A stretch of DNA of 12,144 nucleotides from an uncultured Eubacteriales bacterium (GTDB lineage Bacteria > Bacillota_A > Clostridia > Christensenellales > Aristaeellaceae). Under the pieces are notes generated by a model. It ran no database searches and was not told the origin of the DNA. It saw only the letters and a program-made list of their open reading frames with translations. The stretch is taken from the NCBI GenBank assembly GCA_902775835.1, contig CACYNZ010000082.1:1-12144 (forward strand). Reading direction: 5' to 3'. Below are positions 1 to 5,600 of the stretch, piece after piece (position 1 is the first letter of the stretch; each line of letters opens with the position of its first letter). The translations under genes were made by a program, and so were the position numbers.

Positions 1-1
1 C

Positions 2-109
2 CGTGACTTCACTTCCCGCCTGCCTTTCAGACACAAAGAGGAAAAGACAGAAGACCAGGAAGAGGAGGACACCGTGGAAGAAAAAAACAATGATGAAGCC
101 GGGCAGTGA
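2..109 (+). CDS. C-terminal end of an unidentified protein (5' end outside window)
   Basis: An open frame enters from the left edge and stops at TGA 107-109. Only 35 residues are visible. They begin with a mixed basic stretch (RDFTSRLPFRHK) and end in a strongly acidic, low-complexity tail rich in Glu and Asp that finishes NNDEAGQ. The frame is supported by its fit to the intrinsic terminator that starts 13 bases after the stop. A charged flexible tail is found at the end of many cytoplasmic or membrane proteins, so no function can be assigned. A competing frame from position 3 runs through the same bases but also through the terminator, which argues against it. Confidence 0.6.
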   Translation, partial: RDFTSRLPFRHKEEKTEDQEEEDTVEEKNNDEAGQ

Positions 110-121
110 CATCTGCCCTTC

Positions 122-155
122 AGACTGTCCAGGCATATGCCCGGACAGTCTTTTT
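122..155 (+). terminator. Intrinsic terminator of the upstream gene
   Basis: A perfect 9-bp stem, AGACTGTCC (122-130) with GGACAGTCT (143-151), closes a 12-base loop and runs directly into TTTTT (151-155). It begins 13 bases after the stop codon at 109, so it most likely ends transcription of the truncated left-edge gene. The loop is itself one arm of a larger inverted repeat described separately. Confidence 0.85.
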
Positions 156-178
156 CCGTATACGCCGGGCATATGCCT
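131..178. repeat. 14-bp perfect inverted repeat overlapping the terminator
   Basis: AGGCATATGCCCGG (131-144) is perfectly repeated in inverted orientation at 165-178, with a 20-base spacer. Each arm also contains the 10-bp palindrome GGCATATGCC (132-141 and 168-177), so the two palindromes start 36 bp apart. The left arm occupies the loop and the first bases of the 3' stem of the terminator, so the two hairpins cannot both form in one RNA. The palindromes could also be protein-binding sites, but no known operator is recognised. Confidence 0.75.
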
Positions 179-428
179 GTGCCCGTTTCCGCTTCCAGAC
201 GGAGAAATATTATTTTCCTGTTTCAGCTGCCATTCCGCTTCCCGGTGCGTATCAACAGAGGAAGAGCCGGAAATCTGCTCAAAATCAGCTGCATTGCGGA
301 ATGACCCGCGGAAAGGGGAACAACATGGATATACTGCACTGGAACAGCGATCTGACCACCCTGACGGATGCCCCGGCATTCCTGTCCCGTTTTTTCACAT
401 GCCCGGCAAAACCCTGTCCTTTTCACAG

Positions 429-456
429 TCATGCTCTGCATGATCGTTTTTTGTCT
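429..456 (+). terminator. Weak candidate intrinsic terminator
   Basis: TCATGC (429-434), loop TCT, GCATGA (438-443) forms a 6-bp stem followed within three bases by TTTTTT and then a second T-run (455-459). The stem is short and only moderately GC-rich, so termination would be weak. No certain gene ends just before it. If real, it implies a short transcript starting after the first terminator. Confidence 0.35.
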
Positions 457-520
457 TTTTCCCGTCCCCGCACTCTGCAGAAGCCAGAACACGCAGGAAA
501 AACTGGCCTGAAAGAGAATG

Positions 521-526
521 TATAAT
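521..526 (+). promoter_or_regulatory. Candidate -10 box for the CHASE2/FecR gene pair
   Basis: TATAAT at 521-526 matches the sigma-A -10 consensus exactly and is preceded directly by TG. There is no good -35 element: the bases at the right distance are an A-rich stretch (about 498-503). It lies 131 bases before the start of the phosphatase gene and is the only consensus-like -10 noticed in the gap, so it is a guess at the promoter. Confidence 0.3.
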
Positions 527-656
527 TCTATAAGACCATATTCCTGCACCCGGAGCAGAAGCACGGTTTTTCCATCATTCCTGCACGCCTGTTTCCCGGT
601 GCCATCTCCCCTATACAATCCATTCATACTCCAGCCTGACCGAAAGCTGTGTCGAT

Positions 657-2570
657 ATGAAAGAAAAGAAATGGATCCTGTATTCCCTGGCCGCGGCACT
701 GCTTGCCTGCGCTGTCATCTGGGCCGGTGCCCTGAAACGCGTGGACCGCTGGGTGCAGGACGCGCTGTTCCAGCATCCGGCCGCGACCAATACGGATATC
801 GTGCTGATCGGCATTGACGAAACCGCGCTTGACGTGTTCGGACCCTATCATACCTGGGACCGGAACATCATGGCCTCCGCCCTGGAAAAGCTGGCCGAAG
901 ACCCGGACAGTCTGCCCGCTGCCGTAGCCGTGGATATTCTCTATGCCGGAGCCAGCTCCGCACAGGCCGACAGCCGGCTCGCCGAAGCTGCCCGCAGACT
1001 CGGCTGCGTCGTCACCGCCACCGCGGCGGAATACGGTGAGGAAATCACCTGGGAAAACGGCCGGGCCATTGCCCGGAACACGTCCGCTGTGGTGGATTAC
1101 CTGGAACCCTACCCGGAACTGAAGGAATCCACCGTCCAGGGACATATCAATATCATGTATGACATGGACGGAATTCTCCGCCATTCCATGCTCTATGAGG
1201 ACATTCCGGGACAGGGACGCGTCTATTCCATGGCCTACCGCACCGCCGAGCTCTACTGTGCGCGCCGCGGTCTGCCCATGCCGAAACCCCGGAGCAATGA
1301 TTCCGGTTTCTTCTATATTCCCTACTATGCGCGCTCCGGCGGTTATGATGACGGCCTCTCCCTTGCCGCCCTGATTGCCGGCAAAATCCCGCCGGGCTTC
1401 TGGAAAGACAAGATCGTGCTGATCGGGCCCTATGCCGCTTCCCTGCAGGACGCCTATTTCACCGCCATTGACCGGGCGGAGCAGATGAACGGCGTGGAAA
1501 TCCAGGCCAATATCATTCAGGGCATGCTGGAAGGCCGCAGTCTTCAGGAAATCGGCGATCTTCCCCAGCTGATTGCGCTGTTCCTGCTCTGCGCAGGAGC
1601 CATGATGCTGTTTCTGCGTCTCAGGGTGCTGCACGGGGCCAGTGCCTGCGCGGGCCTGATTGTCTTTGGCGCTGTCCTGTCCTTTGTCATGTATCGGCTG
1701 GGGTATGTGACGCACCCGCTCTGGCTGCCCGCCTGCGCACTGGTGCTCTACGTCGCGGCGCTTGCCGTGCATTATCTGCACGCCGCCTGGGCACGGCATG
1801 CGCTGGAGCTCGAAAAACAGCGCATCACCACCGAGCTTTCCCTGGCCACCAGGATTCAGGAAAGCGCACTGCTGCGCACATTCCCGGCCTTCCCGGAGAG
1901 AAGCGAGTTTGACCTGCACGCCTCCATGACGCCTGCCAAGGAAGTCGGCGGGGATCTGTATGATTTCTTCATGCCAGATGACGACCACCTGGTTCTTCTC
2001 ATCGGCGATGTATCCGGCAAAGGCATTCCCGCCGCCCTGTTCATGATGGTGGCCGTGGCGCTGCTGCGGCACGTGGCCATGCGTGAACCGAGCCCGGCCG
2101 CCGTGCTGAAAGCGGTCAATGAAGAAATCTGCGCCCGGAACCCGGCTGAAATGTTTGTTACGGTCTGGCTCGGCGTGCTGGAAATCTCCACCGGCCGTCT
2201 CACCTGCGCCAATGCCGGGCATGAGTATCCGGCCTTCCGGGAATCCGGCGGATCCTTTGAGCTGTACAAGGACCGGCACGGGTTTGTGCTCGGCGGCATG
2301 GACGGCGTACGCTACCGGGAGTACGAGATTCAGATGACCCCCGGTTCCCGGATCTTCGTCTACACCGACGGCGTTGCCGAAGCCACCAACGCGGAGAACG
2401 AGCTTTTCGGCACAGACCGCATGATTGAAGCCCTGCGCTCGGCACAGGACGGTTCTCCCCGGGAAATCCTCAGTGCTGTGGACACTGCCGTGTCCGCTTT
2501 CGTGGGCAGCGCTCCGCAGTTTGATGATCTGACCATGCTTTGTCTTCAGTATAACGGAAAGAAAGAATGA
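657..2570 (+). CDS. CHASE2 sensor with cytoplasmic SpoIIE/PP2C phosphatase domain
   Basis: This 637-residue membrane protein is probably a signal-controlled serine/threonine phosphatase. An N-terminal membrane segment (about 7-24) leads into an extracellular CHASE2 domain (about 30-295). Its marks are IVLIGIDETALDVFG (48-62), AAVAVDILYAG (88-98), and DKIVLIGPYAASLQDAY (251-267) followed by GVEIQANII. Three membrane segments follow (about 304-321, 328-348, 355-375), the usual CHASE2 layout. A helical linker ending ATRIQESALLRTFP leads to the PP2C domain (about 417-633). All four expected metal-binding acidic sites are present: D433 in GGDLYDFF, D451 in GDVSGKG, D571 in YTDGVAEA and D624 in FDDLTML, so catalysis is likely intact. 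In SpoIIE-type systems the substrate is often a phosphorylated anti-sigma antagonist, but none is visible here. The ATG at 657 is the only plausible start, because no start codon occurs back to the in-frame stop at 531; its ribosome site is weak. The FecR gene follows after 10 bases, implying co-transcription. Confidence 0.93.
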   Translation: MKEKKWILYSLAAALLACAVIWAGALKRVDRWVQDALFQHPAATNTDIVLIGIDETALDVFGPYHTWDRNIMASALEKLAEDPDSLPAAVAVDILYAGASSAQADSRLAEAARRLGCVVTATAAEYGEEITWENGRAIARNTSAVVDYLEPYPELKESTVQGHINIMYDMDGILRHSMLYEDIPGQGRVYSMAYRTAELYCARRGLPMPKPRSNDSGFFYIPYYARSGGYDDGLSLAALIAGKIPPGFWKDKIVLIGPYAASLQDAYFTAIDRAEQMNGVEIQANIIQGMLEGRSLQEIGDLPQLIALFLLCAGAMMLFLRLRVLHGASACAGLIVFGAVLSFVMYRLGYVTHPLWLPACALVLYVAALAVHYLHAAWARHALELEKQRITTELSLATRIQESALLRTFPAFPERSEFDLHASMTPAKEVGGDLYDFFMPDDDHLVLLIGDVSGKGIPAALFMMVAVALLRHVAMREPSPAAVLKAVNEEICARNPAEMFVTVWLGVLEISTGRLTCANAGHEYPAFRESGGSFELYKDRHGFVLGGMDGVRYREYEIQMTPGSRIFVYTDGVAEATNAENELFGTDRMIEALRSAQDGSPREILSAVDTAVSAFVGSAPQFDDLTMLCLQYNGKKE

Positions 2571-2580
2571 GGGAAGTATC

Positions 2581-5166
2581 ATGAAGAGCATTTCAAAGTA
2601 CCTTGCATTCCTGCTTGGCCTGTGCCTCGTCCTGAGCTCTGCCGTTTCCTCTTTTGCGGAAAGCTACACGGGCGATGTCCTGCGGCTCCTGCGCTTTGAC
2701 GGCGATGTGGCCATTTCAGACGCGCAGGGCAATGACCGCTTCGTCATGGAGAACGTCCGTTTCTCCAGCGGCGAAACCCTGAAGACCGGCACGTCTTCGG
2801 CCGCATCCGTAAGCCTGGATACGGACCGGATTGTGTCGCTGGACGAGGAAACCAAGGTCGCGTTCCAGCAGCAGGGCAGCCATATGGAAATGCACCTTGA
2901 GCAGGGCGAACTGTTTCTGGACGTGAGCAGCAAGCTCGACGAGAATGAGAGCCTGGATATCCATACCACCACCCTGACCGTGGGCATCCGCGGAACCATT
3001 GTCGCCGTGAGCGCACATCCCGATGAAAGCGGAAAACAGGTCAGCTGCCTGATGGTGCTGGAGGGCACGGCCCAGGCTTCGTTCGGGGATCAGGCGATTC
3101 CGGTGCAGGCCGGAGAAATCCTCTATGTCCCCGGCCTGGAAAAGGACGCGGCATATACGCACCGGGTCATTGAAGCCCAGGATATTTCGGAGTTCGTGAA
3201 AACGCAGTCTGCGGACCCGTCCGTCTCCGACAGAATCCCGCAGCTCCCCGGTCTGCAGGCAGATACGAAAGGCAGCGCGGATCCGTACGCGGCCGGCGGG
3301 GACTGGACTGTGGACACTGCCGTCACCTTCATCGCCCAGAGCGCCAGCAAGATCTATGACGGCACGCCGCTCACCCGCACGGATGCCGTACTCGTCACCG
3401 GCCTGCCCGACGGCTTCACCTTCAGCGCTTCCGCCGGCGGAAGCATCACCAATGCCGGAAACGCGGAAAACCCGGTCACGGAATATGCCATCTTCAACGA
3501 AAGCGGCGAAGTGGTGACCAATCATTTTACCGGCATTGAAACCGTCTCCGGCACACTTGTGGTGGACGCCTCCCCCATGACTGTCTGGACCGGCAGCAAT
3601 CAGAAGATCTATGACGGATACTATCTGAGAGAGCCCTCCGCCGGACTCTCGCTGCTTCCCCCCTCCACCGAGGAAAACATCGCATGTCTTCTTCCGGAAA
3701 CCGCTGAGAATGCCCTGTACGGAATCAGCGGCAGCGTCATCGTGCACGGCACGGACCCGCTGACCGGAAAGACCGGTGAGACCGCGCTCGCCGCGGGTCA
3801 TAGACTCACCGTGCGCCTTGATGAAAACGGACTGAGCTTTGTCGTGGAACCCATCCCGGAATCCGGGATTCCGGAGTCCATGCTACGCCTGTTCGCGCAG
3901 CGCAGTGACCTGCTTGAGCCTGCAGCCGCCGCGGCCGGCTGGGATCTGACTGCGGTCCGGGAGCGCATTGGCGCCCTTGAATCCGCGTCGGATACCATCC
4001 CCGACGAAGACCTCCTGCATGACCTGGCCAATGTCCAGCTGCAGATTGACTCTGCCGTCACGGACTATTCCATCCGCGCGATGACGGATGCGGAGGCGCA
4101 TTTCACTCAGGTCACAGTCAATGAACTCATTACCGTTACCGCCACCGGCTCCAGACTGAACCCAGGCAGAGTGCCGAATACCTATGAAATCACCTGGGGT
4201 TCCATCGATCCGGCAAACTACGAGCTTCAGGAAAAGCTCGGCTTCCTCTGGGTCTATGATCCCCCGGCCACGCCCGAACCGCAGCCCACCCCCAAAACGC
4301 ATGAGCATACAGAAGGTTCCATCATTTCCGTGACAGTTGCGGAAGCCACCTGCGAACAGAACGGTTTGCGCGAAGAAACCGTATACTGCTCCGGCTGCAA
4401 TGAAATCATCCGCTCCACCCGCGTGACCATTCCCGCCCTCGGGCATACCGGCGGTACCGCAACCTGCCAGAACCCGGCAATATGCACGCGCTGCGGTAAA
4501 GCCTACGGCCCTCTGGGCAGCCATCAGTTCCAGACCGTGCGCGAGGCAGTAGCTGCCACCTGCACCGAACCCGGCACCAGTGCCCTGCTCCGCTGCAGTG
4601 TATGCGGAGCCGAACAGGGCGGCGGCGAATCCGCGGCCGCGCTGGGACACAGCTGGGGTGAATGGGTCCAGACCAAGGCGGCCACCTGCCTGGAAGACGG
4701 CACGGAAACACGCACATGCCAGCGCTGCAAGGCCACGGAAACCCGGAGCATTGCAAAAACCGGGCATACGCCCAAAGACCCGGTCCGGGAGAATGTCGTT
4801 CCCGCAGAATGCCTGAAAAACGGCAGTCATGATGATGTGGTATACTGCGCTGTCTGTGGAACGCAGCTCAGCCGCACGACCGTTCCAGACCGTGCTCTGG
4901 GACACACCGGCGGCACAGCAACCTGCATAGAGCTTGCCGTCTGCACCCGCTGCGGTGAGGAATACGGCGACTATGGCGACCATCATTATGAATTAATAGA
5001 GAGCGTGAAACCCAACTGTTCGAATGCTGGATACAGCATTTCCCGGTGTACCATATGCAATGATGAACTCACAGAGGAAACAGATCCCGATCCCGATGCC
5101 CATGAATTTGACGAGTATGGGATTTGTATCTACTGCAGTATTTCCAAATCTGATCTCAAGCCCTGA
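2581..5166 (+). CDS. Secreted FecR-domain protein with YDG-like domain and CxxC repeats
   Basis: This 861-residue protein has a clear signal peptide: KSISK, a hydrophobic core, and probable cleavage after SSFA near residue 26. A FecR domain follows (about 30-180), with FSSGETLKTG, HLEQGELFLDV and the hallmark TTTLTVGIRGTIVAV around 129-143. Residues about 245-330 resemble the YDG/MBG domain of clostridial surface proteins (SASKIYDGTPLT). A second partial copy starts at QKIYDGYYL (341-349). A less clear middle part leads to a Pro-rich linker (PPATPEPQPTPKT, 561-573), then eight CxxC units to the end. There is no LPxTG motif or C-terminal membrane anchor, so it is secreted or held non-covalently. 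It lies 10 bases after the CHASE2 phosphatase gene, with GAGGGA as ribosome site overlapping that gene's stop. FecR and CHASE2 genes are neighbours in other bacteria as well, which suggests a sensing partnership. A role in iron-citrate signalling is not implied. Confidence 0.9.
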   Translation: MKSISKYLAFLLGLCLVLSSAVSSFAESYTGDVLRLLRFDGDVAISDAQGNDRFVMENVRFSSGETLKTGTSSAASVSLDTDRIVSLDEETKVAFQQQGSHMEMHLEQGELFLDVSSKLDENESLDIHTTTLTVGIRGTIVAVSAHPDESGKQVSCLMVLEGTAQASFGDQAIPVQAGEILYVPGLEKDAAYTHRVIEAQDISEFVKTQSADPSVSDRIPQLPGLQADTKGSADPYAAGGDWTVDTAVTFIAQSASKIYDGTPLTRTDAVLVTGLPDGFTFSASAGGSITNAGNAENPVTEYAIFNESGEVVTNHFTGIETVSGTLVVDASPMTVWTGSNQKIYDGYYLREPSAGLSLLPPSTEENIACLLPETAENALYGISGSVIVHGTDPLTGKTGETALAAGHRLTVRLDENGLSFVVEPIPESGIPESMLRLFAQRSDLLEPAAAAAGWDLTAVRERIGALESASDTIPDEDLLHDLANVQLQIDSAVTDYSIRAMTDAEAHFTQVTVNELITVTATGSRLNPGRVPNTYEITWGSIDPANYELQEKLGFLWVYDPPATPEPQPTPKTHEHTEGSIISVTVAEATCEQNGLREETVYCSGCNEIIRSTRVTIPALGHTGGTATCQNPAICTRCGKAYGPLGSHQFQTVREAVAATCTEPGTSALLRCSVCGAEQGGGESAAALGHSWGEWVQTKAATCLEDGTETRTCQRCKATETRSIAKTGHTPKDPVRENVVPAECLKNGSHDDVVYCAVCGTQLSRTTVPDRALGHTGGTATCIELAVCTRCGEEYGDYGDHHYELIESVKPNCSNAGYSISRCTICNDELTEETDPDPDAHEFDEYGICIYCSISKSDLKP
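4351..5136 (+). repeat. Array of eight CxxC units coding the C-terminus of the FecR protein
   Basis: Cysteine pairs occur at residues 603/606, 635/638, 672/675, 713/716, 756/759, 788/791, 823/826 and 849/852. The first seven are preceded by a lone cysteine, mostly in an ATC-like context (591, 629, 661, 703, 744, 782, 813). Units are about 30-45 residues apart and often joined by ALGH. A larger duplication is visible: residues 588-650 resemble 741-803, both including the identical GHTGGTATC and a CTRCG unit. The pattern suggests small metal-binding or redox modules outside the cell. It resembles cysteine repeats seen in clostridial surface proteins, whose function is not established. Confidence 0.85.
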
Positions 5167-5258
5167 CAACGCAGAATACAAACTGTCTCAACACATGCAG
5201 ACCTGTGGAAGCACCTGCCTGTTTAGATTCTGAAACGACACGGCAGTGAAATCCTCTT

Positions 5259-5297
5259 CTGTCCGGGAACCGTGAGCATATGCGTCTTCCCGGGCAG
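5259..5297. repeat. Hairpin in the convergent gap, without T-tract
   Basis: CTGTCCGGGAA (5259-5269) pairs with TTCCCGGGCAG (5287-5297), 11 positions with one G-T wobble, around a 17-base loop. No T-run follows on either strand, so it is not a standard terminator. The rest of 5167-5368, between the FecR gene and the terminator, shows no gene. Confidence 0.5.
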
Positions 5298-5368
5298 CAG
5301 ACCGAAAAACACCGTGCACGGCAGGCACAGAGATCATTCCTCCTGCCTGAAACACTCATACACATATG

Positions 5369-5411
5369 AAAAACCGATGGTCAGCCTGTTTCAGGCTTTC
5401 CATCGGTTTTT
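5369..5411. terminator. Bidirectional terminator between convergent operons
   Basis: AAACCGATGG (5371-5380) pairs with CCATCGGTTT (5400-5409), and an inner stem AGCCTG (5383-5388) with CAGGCT (5392-5397) stacks within it. A T-run follows on both strands: TTTTTT at 5407-5412 on the + strand and the A-run at 5369-5373 read on the - strand. It lies 13 bases beyond the stop of the small membrane protein gene, and also serves the FecR gene coming from the other side. Confidence 0.9.
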
Positions 5412-5424
5412 TATGAGTTGCTTG

Positions 5425-5598
5425 TCAGTGAAGTCCAAAGAGCAGCACGGTCACACCTACAATCAGCAGGATCAGAAGCAGACAGGGCAGGCCGATCACC
5501 AGCAGGCCGGAAATATACATGGCCAGGGAATCCTTCTTTTCCAGCTGTGTCTCGTCTTCGTCCATGAGTTCCTGGCGATGCTTCTGGGATTCGCGCAT
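5425..5598 (-). CDS. 57-residue single-pass membrane protein, last gene of the peptide transporter operon
   Basis: ATG at 5598 opens a 57-codon frame ending at TGA 5427-5425. It begins two bases after the stop of the DppF-type gene and has an excellent ribosome site (AAGGAGG, seven bases before the ATG) inside that gene's last codons, so it is very likely translated and coupled. Residues 1-26 are hydrophilic and mostly acidic (MRESQKHRQELMDEDETQLE, then KKDSLA). Residues about 27-55 form one long hydrophobic segment (MYISGLLVIGLPCLLLILL and onward), ending FGLH. The lysines next to the membrane segment suggest the N-terminus is inside. The 13 bases between its stop and the operon terminator confirm it as the last gene. 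I recognise no family. An accessory or assembly subunit of the transporter is a reasonable inference from position only. Confidence 0.82.
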   Translation of the reverse strand: MRESQKHRQELMDEDETQLEKKDSLAMYISGLLVIGLPCLLLILLIVGVTVLLFGLH

Positions 5599-5600
5599 GC

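Larger units (their letters stand above)
110..656. other. 547-base region without a convincing gene
   Basis: This interval holds the terminator at 122-155, the inverted repeat at 131-178, a second terminator-like hairpin at 429-456 and a TATAAT box at 521. The best small reading frame is 325-525 on the + strand (66 codons). It starts at an ATG six bases after a purine-rich GAAAGGGG and begins MDILHWNSDLTTL. Its later part is rich in Ser, Phe, His, Pro and Arg without recognisable structure, and it reads straight through the second hairpin, so it is not called as a gene. A short transcript between the two terminators is possible. No known structured RNA was recognised. Confidence 0.5.

Noticed and set aside
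3..443. 146-codon frame on the + strand through the first terminator
   Set aside because: It reads through a perfect terminator hairpin, has no ribosome site in view, and competes with a frame whose stop sits just before that terminator.
325..525. 66-codon frame with a purine-rich leader
   Set aside because: Unstructured, low-complexity later half and read-through of a hairpin with T-tract; kept only as a possibility in the description of the gap.
624..2591. A 655-codon open frame on the - strand opposite the CHASE2 phosphatase gene
   Set aside because: Same composition pattern, no motifs, and complete overlap with a clear CHASE2-SpoIIE gene.
4351..5136. CxxC repeats as a DNA repeat array or CRISPR
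   Set aside because: The repeats are clear only at protein level, spacing varies, and the frame is open throughout.
2581..5166. FecR protein as a ferric-citrate sigma-factor regulator
   Set aside because: There is no ECF sigma gene, TonB receptor or cytoplasmic anti-sigma part; the N-terminus is a signal peptide and the architecture is that of a secreted multi-domain protein.
5259..5297. Hairpin as terminator of the FecR gene
   Set aside because: No T-run follows on either strand; the hairpin at 5369-5411 is a far better terminator.
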